A DNA stretch of 64,000 bases from Musa acuminata AAA Group. Its lineage: Eukaryota; Streptophyta; Magnoliopsida; Zingiberales; Musaceae. Positions 1-9,351 of the stretch are shown in pieces; position 1 is the stretch's first letter; each line of letters opens with the position of its first letter. Location: NCBI RefSeq assembly GCF_036884655.1, contig NC_088330.1, positions 30,259,001-30,323,000 of the forward strand. Reading direction: 5' to 3'. The notes below the pieces were generated by a model. The model saw only the letters and a program-made list of their open reading frames with translations, made no database searches and was not told the DNA's origin. The translations under genes and the position numbers were made by a program.

Positions 1-1933
1 AACCCACCAAATGGCGTAAACAGCAACTCGATCTATTTCGCGGCTGCAGATGATTTTTAGCTATGTATGAGCACGTAGGAACTTCTCAAGAGGACACAGA
101 AAGTGGAAGGAAAATTTAGCATGTATTCATTCCACTGAATCCACACCCCAAACGAACACGACCAACCTGAAAGCACCAGTTTCTGCTTCATTGCACCATG
201 GCTGCAAGTTCAAGATCAGGTTGTCTGTCACATGGACTGCGGTTTATCGGTGTTCTCATGCTTTCATTTAGGTTTCCGCTTGGCTTCACTTTGCCACCAT
301 TGGTTCTTACAAGATCATGTGCCATTCCCCCAGGAAATAAAACCACTGTGTAACATCTCCTCAGAGTCTCTGTGTTGCTGCCATAAACTTGGACAAGTGA
401 GCTTCCAATGTCTTGTCAAGAGCATTCAAAACTGATGATAACATTCTAAACCCAAGTCTTGAGTGTTGTCAATCCTTTTTATTGGCAATAATGATTTCAC
501 AATCCAAATGTCCTGAACCCTATTTAAATAGAGAGAAGAACCACATTGTTAGGCCTTAACTTTTGATCCGCCAGAACCCAATTTAGTGGCCGACAGACCT
601 CTAGACCCAATTAGCATACACATGGCATCTCTTCCTCTTCTAATCTTTTTTGTATCAAACTAAGAGGAACAGTCTTGTGTATAAGTATTTCTACCGACTT
701 TATTGCTTTATTGCGATGCCAGCTCTCAATATGGGATAGTCACCTAACTAATAAAACCGGCACAATAAGTCCAATGCATCAACATTTTCTGGCAGGTGAC
801 AATGGTTAGCTTCAGAGATGAATCTAGTCTCCCAAAAAAGTCAACTCTATATATACTCCAACAAATGGCCTGGCGGCATGTTAGGGGTTGAGCTTCGAGT
901 AAAAGTAAGTTGTATGTACATCCCTTGGAAACTGAAATTGGAAGTCAGCAGCCCCACTTGATCTCTAAGTCAACTATATATTTACTCAACCAGCTAAAGG
1001 TCAGCCATGTATTATTTTCTCATGAAAAAGTCAGCTGCATGTTCACCCCGAGACCTCACATCCAGGTTTGTATCTTATTCCAACGACTCGAATCCATCTT
1101 TGCAAATGAACTCTGCTGCATTTGATGATCTGCAACATTGTCTTCGTAAGGAGTAGATCCACTAATTTTAGACCTCAGTTGCTATCGACCAAAGAATACG
1201 AGAGCTGCAGTTGTATAGTTTGTTTTGTGTTGTTGACTAAAATTTGTGGGATTGTCTTGGCTTATCCTTTACCGGTTGGGACGCGAAACAGCTATATATA
1301 GTCCTATGCAGCATTCGCTTCGATATCCACAATGAATAACACTGAGTAAGCTGCAATCAAATATATTCTCTGTATTGAGCTTCGTGAATTACCTGAGTTG
1401 TGAAACTTCTCCACATGGACACAATGCAGAGAGAGGTGCGTTATTTTAGGTTTACATCTAAGCTTGAAAGTGCCATTCTCCTTCCATCCTCTTGATTCTC
1501 TTCTATCTACATAGATTTTCCTCAATGTAGGCTTTACATGTAGGCTTGCAAGATGATTGTCTGGTGGTAAATGGTGGCAGTTCGAGCAAAAAAGACTGCT
1601 TCTAGGATATATTATCTCATAGGTGAACAACAGTCAAAACCCATCTGCTTGCTTCCAATAATCTGCAAGCCCCCTCATGAAGTTGATCCGGGTGCTACAT
1701 TTCAACTTGCACTAAGAACATGTTTTCGCTCCAAACGACATGGCGACGCTTAGAGAGTACTCACCTCAGAGGGAAGAAAAGTCTACGGACATCAGCTGAG
1801 GAATAAAAACGTCAGCTCGATGGAGCTTGCCATGTCAGAGAGATTATCGTCGTGCTCAGAAGCATCTGGACTAGTTAAATGGCAAGATACGTCGGAGTCC
1901 AGAAATTTTGCAGGCTAAGGTCAACGTGCAAAG
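1..1933. other. Intergenic DNA, no gene recognised
   Basis: All open frames here are about 110 codons or shorter and none shows a recognisable protein motif. No tRNA, rRNA or terminal repeat was seen. The segment ends at the left LTR of the first retrotransposon. It is probably host intergenic or regulatory sequence. Confidence 0.5.
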
Positions 1934-2079
1934 TGTTAAAATAAAGAGATAAATGAGTTGTAGAAGAAGAAGTTGAATGTTATTGATATATCCTCCGTCT
2001 TTATATACAGGTTAGAAAGAGAAGTTTCCTCAACGGGTTAGAGGATTTCCCTCAACAGAGTAGAGAGATTTCCTCAACA
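1934..2079 (-). repeat. 3' LTR (146 bp) of the outer Copia-derived element
   Basis: This repeat matches 8214-8359 in length and almost in sequence. It starts TGTTAAAATA and ends CTCAACA on the plus strand. A TATA-like motif, TATATAAAG on the minus strand, lies near 2000-2008. Confidence 0.85.
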
Positions 2080-2634
2080 AAGTGTGACAACCTCTTCGTC
2101 ACATAGGGAATGACCTATCAAGGCCAAGTCATCGATGATAACCTTGATAAGTTGTAAATAATCAGAGATAGTACTTCCCTCTTGTTTTGTCTCCATAAGC
2201 TTGGATAGAAGACTGAGCTTGCGAGTACGCGAATGATTTGCCAGGGTGGTTTGTAGTTTAGACCATGCATCGGCAGCTGTCACACATGAAGATATCAAGG
2301 GAGCAACGGATCCAGCAACTGAAGCTTGAATGGCTTGGAGAATGAGACGATCTTGACGTAGCCACAGTTTGTGAGCTGGATTGGGTACTGGATTAGGATC
2401 ACCGGGGATGTTGAGCATGGCCGGAGGACAACTGAAAGAACCATCAACGTAACCTAACAAATCATATCCAAATAAAAGATTAGAGAATTGAGCTCGCCAG
2501 GACGCATAGTTGCCACCCTTTGATAACTTAAAGGGGATCAGCGTGGCAGCATTGATGGAGATAAGCCCTGTAGAAGAACAAGAAGTGGGAGTCCCTACAG
2601 GAACTGAAACATCAGAAGAAGTGAACGAAGACAT
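2074..2634 (-). pseudogene. Truncated Copia Gag (UBN2-type) fused to the LTR
   Basis: The 186-residue frame has the features of a plant Copia Gag N-terminus. It has the 'lsKGGNYASWRAQF' start of the Gag core, then 'LWLRQDRLILQAIQAS', then 'AADAWSKLQTTLANHSRTR' and 'SLLSKLMETKQEGSTISDYL'. It ends at 'LCDEEVVTLC', where an intact Gag would continue for some hundred residues to a CCHC zinc knuckle. The stop codon lies inside the LTR, so a deletion has joined Gag directly to the 3' LTR and removed all of pol. A homopyrimidine run (2640-2677, plus strand) sits just upstream of the start. Confidence 0.85.
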
Positions 2635-2817
2635 TTTCCTTCTTCTTCTTCTTCTTCTTTTTTTTTTTTTTTTTCTTTTGTAGAAGGCAGCGAACCTTGT
2701 GTGATACTCAGGTCACACAAGGTGGAGAATGTGGGAGGGGGCTGCTGCTATAGATTGCTTGCTTTTGCTTGCTGTAGCAGATTGAGCAATCTACAACAGT
2801 GCCAAAAGCTGCCGGCA

Positions 2818-3010
2818 GCTGCTGTGGATTGCTGCTTGCTGCTGCAGATTGTAGGGACTGCAGTTCGCCGGGAGATGGCTGCAAAAACTGCAGCGGTACT
2901 CAAGACTGCAGTTCGCTGCTGTGGATTGCTGCTTGCTGCAGCAAATTGTAGAGGCTGCAGTTCGCCGGAAGATGGCTGCGAAAACTACAGCGGTACTCAA
3001 GACTGCGGTT
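2818..3010. repeat. Two tandem copies of a 97-bp CTG/CAG-rich unit
   Basis: Copies begin at 2818 and 2915 with the same GCTGCTGTGGATTGCTGCTT. They share the later blocks CTGCAGTTCGCCGG and CAGCGGTACTCAAGACTGC. The unit is in the 5' untranslated interior of the outer Copia-derived element. Related GATAGAGGAAG/GATGCAGCGGTTGCG blocks recur at 3118-3245 and 7840-7975, on both sides of the nested insertion. Confidence 0.75.
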
Positions 3011-3250
3011 CGCCGGAAAATGACCGCAAAAATCTGCAGCAGTACTCAAGGAAACTGCAGTGAGAGAAATCTGTAGCAATTAGGTGTATAGAGAAAAGCG
3101 GCAATGAAAGCTGCTGCGATAGAGGAAGGAAGATGCAGCGGTTGCGGCTGCTGCTGGCCGGGAAGTGGCTGCGACAGCGAAGGAGGAAGACGCGAGAAAG
3201 ACACCGTCGTTCGCCGTTCGTCGCTATTGAGGAGGAAGACACCGCCGTTG

Positions 3251-3696
3251 TGTCACGACCTTAGCTGGTTTTGCCTAAGGCGTGCGGCACCCTTACGTGT
3301 CCGTCCGCAAAGGTCAGCCTCCCCGAAGCCTCCCATTGTCCCTTAGGACCACCAAAAGAGAGAACGGGTTAGAGAGAACGCCTCAAACGGGATCCACAAG
3401 CAAACATGTCCGAAAAACACTTCATAGACAATGCAAATTACAAACAGACTTTACAAGCTCTGAACAGTGGCACAACAAAGGGTAAAATGGTCCATTACAG
3501 ACCGAAAATCTCTCGCACGTGTCTACATGACACAACCTTTATTTACAAGCCTAAAGAGGCCACCAACCCAACTAAAATGGGACTTATAAGCCTTCGGCTG
3601 CCCCTCTACACACTGTACAAGGCATGAACATGCCAACAGACACGGACATACATAAGCATTACATCAAACACCCTGTTTCAAAGTTTGTCCGTGACA
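3251..3696 (-). repeat. 3' LTR (446 bp) of the nested element
   Basis: I see no difference from 7359-7804 over the full length. On the minus strand a TATA-like CTTATAAGTCCC lies near 3585-3596. The terminal TGTCACG/GTGACA is an imperfect inverted repeat typical of LTR ends. Confidence 0.95.
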
Positions 3697-3709
3697 TTCT
3701 CCCCCACTT
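3697..3709 (-). promoter_or_regulatory. Polypurine tract of the nested element
   Basis: The minus strand reads AAGTGGGGGAGAA directly before the 3' LTR. This is the normal position and composition of a plus-strand primer for reverse transcription. Confidence 0.85.
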
Positions 3710-6700
3710 ATCCCTTCGACGTCCTCGTCGAAGCCTTTGTGAACACTGCAACTCTTCGCCTTTGCTGAGTCTTCAATCTTCTGCTCCGGCTGCAATGCTC
3801 CTCCTGGCTCCCAGCTGCTCTCCGCTGCTGTTTTTGAGTAGTCGAACCTTTGATCCGCCATGCTGCTTCAACTCGCCAATGACTCTGACTCTGGTGTGGG
3901 GTTGGCGGAGTTGTGTTGATCCTCGTTGATTCCTGCGGATCTCCCAGATGAAGGAAAAGACCATCCTTACTGCGCCAGTCTCTCAGAAATTCCACATGCT
4001 GCTTGAATTGGGTGGATGCTTGTTGGAGCTTTAACGAGCATCGTCTCGCAAACTTCTGAAGTTTTGGGTCCTTCCTCCACAAAATCTGCTCATTGACTCT
4101 TCTTTCAGTTAGTTGTCACATCCAAGTAGGTTCGCATCACTTCCGCTTTCGGTTGGCATTTCGTTGGGAAATGAAGCGGACAATCTACTCTCAGTAGCAC
4201 TGATCACCGTTGGTGAGGATTTGACAACTATTGTCTTCCATTATCTTCGAAGGGTCTTTGAACTTGTGCAGAGCTCCTCTGCTGGATAGATAAGAGAATT
4301 GGGGTACTCGGTTTCGCCCATTCTCTTAAGAGTTGAGAAGGCAAAGGTTACTTGACTTCGCCCGCCTCCTCGAGGTTGTACTTCACGCATCGAGCTGGTT
4401 ACTGGTCTTCGCCTGCTCTTTGCTCACACTTCTGAAGCACTTGAAGTGTTTGCACTCCTTGCATTGAGTTAGCTACTGTGATTCACCTTCTCAATGCCAT
4501 CGAACTTCTGGAATGCGGGAAGTTTTCACCCCAACTTGGAGTAATTCTCTGATAGATGAGGTCGCCTCTGGGATTGTACCGTCTTCTCCATCAACCCTGC
4601 CGCCTACTCCACTGAGTAGCAAAGGTACAGTACCGCGTACTGCCTGCTTCGTTCCTTGGTCGTGCACTCTTGCATGACCCGAAGTCCTTCACTTACGGCT
4701 GTCTTGATGAGAAGCACACTGACACCGGTCTTACGAAGTTCCTCGGCCTCTGCCCTTCAGCCTTGTCTCGGTACTTGGAGATTGCCTCTGCATGCTCCAC
4801 CTCCTCAGCCCCTTTCACGACCAAGCGCTCTCCCTCCATGAGAGCAAGGGATCAATGACTTGCACGGAAGTCCCGCCTCTGCGGTACCATGGCGCTGCAA
4901 AGCCCATGGCCCTACTATCCGTCGCCTCGCATCTGCATCCCTTTTCTTCACGATCAGTAGACATGTCTCCGTGGCACTCCTCTGAGTCCACCTCCATTCT
5001 AACTGATGCTTGATTTTGGGTAGCTAAGTCCCTCTGGACTCGTCGTCGCTTCCTCGCCCCTTTCGACCCCCTACTTCAACACCTCTGTGTTCTCCAAGCA
5101 GCTCCTTCTGGTCGATGGAAAGACAGACTGCACTCCCATGCATGGCCTCTGCCATCGCATTGTAGGGTTTGCACCGATTCTGTTCTCCATAGCTTCCTTG
5201 GTAGCAACGTTCGCTTACTCGGCCTTGTCCTCTGACTTGCCGGGCTCCCTTAAGCGAATATGAGCTCTGGAGCAGTCCAACTCTCCAGCTGCTTCGATCA
5301 TACCTCTGCATGATCAAGTCCCTCCCATGGAACTCACTGGTACTTGCATTCGAACTTTTCCCTTGGTGGAACCCAGCCCCCATATGCTGATGACCAAGGT
5401 TTTCATCCGATGCAAAATTCGGTGCACGCCCGGAAGACCCGCCTCTGCGGTACCATGGCCTTCACTCCTTGAATCCATAGCCCTTCTTGCCGTCGTGTTG
5501 TTCACCAAAGCGGAGCTCCCAGTAGCTCCCGATCATACCTCCATATGATCTCATCCCTCACGGGACACTGTCGTGTGTATCGCATTGCCACGAACTGTTC
5601 CACCACGATCCGCTGCACCATGTCGCCTCCTGGTGACATCTCCATTGCATTCTGATCCTTGTGGAATAAACTCGAATTGTGAACCCACCATGTGTGGCCT
5701 CTGCCAATACATCGCCAGGTCTCTTCCACCTTCGAGTTTGTTCGCTCCTTTGGCAATCGACCTTCATCCACCCACTCTTGGGTCACACCTAGATGAAGCA
5801 CCGCTCTAGGACAGTCCGTCGCCTAGTAGCTCCCGAAGTCCCCCGACTTCGCTGCAATTGGTGCACCATTGTCTGGATCTTGGGCCTCTGCCCCTACCAG
5901 CACAATCTCCGCTGCGCACCGCTTCCTTCATAGCAACTCGAATGGCAACACTGTGGCATATTCTTCAAGAGTACCCGCCTCTGCGTCCTCTTGCCCCGTG
6001 CTAAGGCCTTCTGAACCCAACTTCGCCTCCGCAAATTGAGTCACCTTAGTTCCTCCCTCAAATGCTTCTCCGAGATAAGGTGCATGTGCCCCGAAGCTCC
6101 CTTCGTCTTTGGCACCATGCAAGATGAGTCCGCACCGTCAGAATGAAGGACCCATGGAACAACATGATCCTACTCTTGCCTCTGCAAGAGTTCATGTCCT
6201 TGACCTCTGTCCAAGGAAAGCACTGTGCCTCTGCTCCATGTTCCAACTTCTCTGCTGGCTCCCTTCATGCGGCTTGGGTACTTCGCCAAGTTACACCCAA
6301 GTTGCTCCGCTCCTCGTTTTCGCATTGAGTCGATGGTGGCCCTCGTGCCCACCATTCCACGGGTCAGCCCTCCCTTGAGTCCGATCTCATATCGACTCCA
6401 AGTGTGCCTTCATTTGTGTTGCTCCCCCACTTGATCTCGCAATGCATCCACCAATGCATTCTCTCAAGCGAGATCATGCGACGACTCCTCGCCGCTTGCT
6501 CAGTCCATCGAGCTTCGTGGAGTTGTTGTTTATTGAGGTACTCCTCCTCAACATGTGAAGTCCGTCTCACATGATTCTCCCTCTGGAGAGCCGGGACTTA
6601 TCCCTCCTGGATAACTGTCCCATTTGAGCAACATCTCTCTTCGTTTCGGAGACCACCATCCCCTTGGACTACTCCGATCTGCTGAACCAACTGTGCATTG

Positions 6701-7344
6701 TTCTGCCTCCTGCAAACGCACTTGCTAGATTGCGACTCCCCGTCAATACAGCCCCCACTGCACCCCTCAAGGCCTAGCAACATGCTGAACTCGTTGCACA
6801 ATTCAGCCTCCTACGGACGTATCCTTCACATGCCGAAGAGAAAGTTTCAATGCTCCATGGTGCCGAGTCTCGGCCGCCTTGGGATGGCCACGAACATTCC
6901 GTCGTTCGCATACAAGCCCATGCATGAGTACCAAATTCTTCGAGTTAGCAATTCCCCTCACCTCTGTGAGCTTTGCATAACTCTTTTGGTCGTTGAGCAA
7001 CTCATTCCACCTTGGATGGTCTCATTCTTGCCAAGCGCCTCGCTTGCCTAGAGCACCATCAAGTATAGTTGTCAACGTTGAGCCGTAGCTCAAACTCAGC
7101 CATCCCAACCTTTGTGCGCTCCAAATTCTTCCAAGCTTGCCTGTTCTCGTGGTGCCTCTTGCGCGAAGGGTTGGCCATTCCTCTGAATGCCAATGCCAGA
7201 TGCCCGCTCCTCTGAGCGACTCTTTTCCCTACATCTCCATGCCCGTTTTCCCTCAAACGGTCGCGCGTGTGCTGACTGCCCTCAACGCAGCCCTGCTAGG
7301 TCCCCCACGTTTGCATGTCAAGTGTTTCTATGAGTGCTTGTCCC
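3710..7344. other. Non-coding interior of the nested element with diverged internal repeats
   Basis: No frame exceeds about 125 codons and none resembles Gag or Pol. Several blocks recur in diverged form. CCTCTGCGGTACCATGGC occurs near 4876 and again near 5441. GATCATACCTC followed by an ATGATC and CATCCCTC/AGTCCCTC context occurs near 5297 and 5531. 'GTAGCTCCCGA' occurs near 5522 and 5826. The interior therefore appears to have grown by imperfect duplication. The large non-coding interior is characteristic of LARD-type elements. Confidence 0.6.
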
Positions 7345-7356
7345 GCTCTGATACCA
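7345..7356 (-). promoter_or_regulatory. Primer-binding site (tRNA-Met type) of the nested element
   Basis: The minus strand reads TGGTATCAGAGC two bases after the 5' LTR end. This is the consensus used by most plant Copia elements. Confidence 0.9.
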
Positions 7357-7358
7357 AA

Positions 7359-7804
7359 TGTCACGACCTTAGCTGGTTTTGCCTAAGGCGTGCGGCACCC
7401 TTACGTGTCCGTCCGCAAAGGTCAGCCTCCCCGAAGCCTCCCATTGTCCCTTAGGACCACCAAAAGAGAGAACGGGTTAGAGAGAACGCCTCAAACGGGA
7501 TCCACAAGCAAACATGTCCGAAAAACACTTCATAGACAATGCAAATTACAAACAGACTTTACAAGCTCTGAACAGTGGCACAACAAAGGGTAAAATGGTC
7601 CATTACAGACCGAAAATCTCTCGCACGTGTCTACATGACACAACCTTTATTTACAAGCCTAAAGAGGCCACCAACCCAACTAAAATGGGACTTATAAGCC
7701 TTCGGCTGCCCCTCTACACACTGTACAAGGCATGAACATGCCAACAGACACGGACATACATAAGCATTACATCAAACACCCTGTTTCAAAGTTTGTCCGT
7801 GACA
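7359..7804 (-). repeat. 5' LTR (446 bp) of the nested element
   Basis: It is the partner of 3251-3696 with the same length and apparently the same sequence. The element's own transcript would start here and run leftwards. Confidence 0.95.
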
Positions 7805-8201
7805 GTTGTGTAGAGGGAAACGGCAGCGAAAGCTACTGCGGTAGAGGAAGATGCAGCAGTTGCGACAGCTACTGGCCGGAGAAGTGCAGGAGGCGGCTGC
7901 TGCGATAGAGGAAGATGCAGCGGTTGCGACTGCTACTGGCCGGGAAGCGAGGAAGACACCGCTGTTCGCCGTTCACTGCTATTGAGGAGAGAATGTTTTC
8001 CTCCTTGCGTGACGGCGACGGAGAGTGTCTGCTGTAGGCAGCAAATAGGAGAGGGAGCAAGGCCGGCGAAGAAAAGCAAGACCGGTTAGCACTGGCTCTG
8101 GATCCGTGTCTTGGTGCTTCTTCAATGACTCCGCTTGAGGCAACGTGCTACTGTGGCCGCTTGGCTAACACATGGCAATGCTGCTGTCGCCAAGAGGAGC
8201 T

Positions 8202-8213
8202 GCTCTGATACCA
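8202..8213 (-). promoter_or_regulatory. Primer-binding site of the outer Copia-derived element
   Basis: The minus strand reads TGGTATCAGAGC immediately next to the LTR terminus ...TTTTAACA. This fixes both the orientation of the outer element and the inner edge of its 5' LTR. Confidence 0.9.
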
Positions 8214-8359
8214 TGTTAAAATAAAGAGATAAATGAGTTGTAGAAGAAGAAGTTGAATGTTATTGACATATCCTCCGTCTTTATATACAGGTTAGAAGGA
8301 GAAGTTTCCTCAACGGGTTAGAGGATTTCCCTCAACAGAGTAGAGTGATTTCCTCAACA
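8214..8359 (-). repeat. 5' LTR (146 bp) of the outer Copia-derived element
   Basis: It matches 1934-2079 apart from about three substitutions. At 146 bp it is short even for a plant Copia LTR. Confidence 0.85.
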
Positions 8360-8629
8360 GTTAGGGAAATCTCATCTACTTATCACAAAGATGGTCGGAG
8401 CATCGTTGAGGAGCAGCTTCCTCCAACATATCAACACCTGAACCTTCCTGCACAGGGAGTCCTAAGTGTGGGCTACAGAAACATCTCTCGACACGCTGAT
8501 TCTGCGAGAAACGGCCATCATTTGCAGCTCTACTACTCTACCTCTGAGATTATATTACCATGTTCTCCTTCTTCTACCAGTTGCTCATACTTGTTGTTAT
8601 AGCAATGGAATGGCAAACGCAAAGGAACT
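8360..8629 (+). other. Host segment between two retrotransposons, possible gene fragment
   Basis: This 270-bp stretch separates the outer Copia-derived element from the Gypsy element. A plus-strand frame is open through 8360-8602 and another through 8466-8629. The pyrimidine-rich end TTGTTGTTATAG at 8591-8602 could be an intron 3' end. Immediately downstream, codons for NGMANAKEL are interrupted by the Gypsy LTR after the duplicated GAACT, and they continue in frame on the far side at 20724. I do not recognise the product. Confidence 0.3.
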
Positions 8630-9196
8630 TGTTACGGTCGGTAACTGTTCAGCCGTGGCCTCGGGGCCGTCGCGGCTTGGTTCGGGTCCGGAAGGCGGTG
8701 GCCTCCGTGGGGGGTGCTCCTCGAGCCTGCTGAATCTCCGAAGGCGGTGGTCTCCGAAGGCTTCGCACCTGCACAAAGGTCGGGTCGGGGTGCTCGGCCC
8801 GACCCCTCCGATGATCAAGTTAGCGAAAGACGTGGAGGGGGTTTAGGAGGAGGAGAAACCTCCGTGTGGTGTGTTGAGAGAGTTGAGAGTCCCCTTTTGT
8901 TTAGGACTTGGGGGTATTTATAGAGGAATCACGCGTTACCTGGCTTGACCGCCTGCTGGAGTGAGGTGGTACCTCTGATGGCGTCTGACGCGGCCGCTGG
9001 GGTCGCGTGGCGGAGTGGCTCGTAGCAGGGTATGGGCGAGGGGCAGGTTGTTGTCCGGCCTGGCCGTGGTCAACCATGCAGGGTCGGGCGTCGCCTCTCA
9101 ACAGCGGGAGTCGTCAGGGCGAGTCTAGTCGGCGTTATTGCTTTGGCCGGGGGCTGTCGTCATGGTGCGTCAACTGTGCCATTATTTTCCCTATCA
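8630..9196 (-). repeat. 3' LTR (567 bp) of the Gypsy element
   Basis: It is bounded by TGTTACGG and CCCTATCA and preceded by the GAACT duplication. The four differences by eye from 20152-20718 include G/A in GGTC(G/A)GTAAC and G/C in GAGGT(G/C)GTACC. A minus-strand TATA motif lies near 8914-8923. Confidence 0.95.
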
Positions 9197-9212
9197 TATT
9201 CCCCCCCCAAAA
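9197..9212 (-). promoter_or_regulatory. Polypurine tract of the Gypsy element
   Basis: The minus strand reads TTTTGGGGGGGGAATA directly before the 3' LTR. The eight-G run is the expected second-strand primer. Confidence 0.8.
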
Positions 9213-9351
9213 GGAGCCATGCGCCGGTGGGGCAGGGAGCTCGAGGCATGGCTGCGTCTCTTGGTGTTGAGGCGGCCACGAGCGATGGGCGGCCCAGTTC
9301 ATCTTGTTTTGAGGGGGTTGCGCGATGGAGGAGCGGGGTGACCGAGCTGGG
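9213..9351. other. Short spacer between the Gypsy 3' LTR and the satellite array
   Basis: There is no recognisable coding content here. The segment leads from the polypurine tract into the first CCTCGGGCATTAAGC unit of the array. Confidence 0.6.

Larger units (their letters stand above)
3251..7804 (-). mobile_element. Nested non-autonomous LTR retrotransposon (LARD-like), 4.55 kb
   Basis: Two 446-bp LTRs (TGTCACG...GTGACA) enclose 3.66 kb of DNA with no long reading frame. On the minus strand a TGGTATCAGAGC primer site follows the right LTR after two bases. A purine tract, AAGTGGGGGAGAA, precedes the left LTR. The element is thus complete in its cis-acting parts but codes for no recognisable Gag or Pol. 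It lies inside the outer Copia-derived element. GTTG appears on both sides (3247-3250, 7805-7808) and may be the target duplication. The two LTRs look identical by eye, so the insertion is young. It must move with proteins supplied by another element. Confidence 0.9.
1934..8359 (-). mobile_element. Short defective Copia-derived LTR retrotransposon, interrupted by a nested element
   Basis: Two 146-bp direct repeats with TG...CA ends bound this element. On the minus strand the right repeat is followed directly by TGGTATCAGAGC, the usual initiator-tRNA-Met primer site of plant Copia elements, so transcription runs right to left. Without the nested 4.55-kb insertion it would be about 1.9 kb. It keeps only a piece of Gag, which runs straight into the 3' LTR; protease, integrase, RT and the polypurine tract are missing. 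The two LTRs differ at about three positions by eye. I found no convincing target-site duplication (CAAAG before, GTTAG after). It is a non-autonomous deletion derivative. Confidence 0.85.

Noticed and set aside
2701..3242. Cys/Gly-rich and Ser/Cys-rich frames in the first element
   Set aside because: Products of the CTG/CAG-rich tandem repeats with no conserved protein features.
4656..7256. Many 60-125 codon frames in the nested element
   Set aside because: None has Gag or Pol motifs; the interior appears non-coding.
1929..8364. Target-site duplication for the outer Copia-derived element
   Set aside because: CAAAG on the left and GTTAG on the right do not match, so no duplication is claimed.
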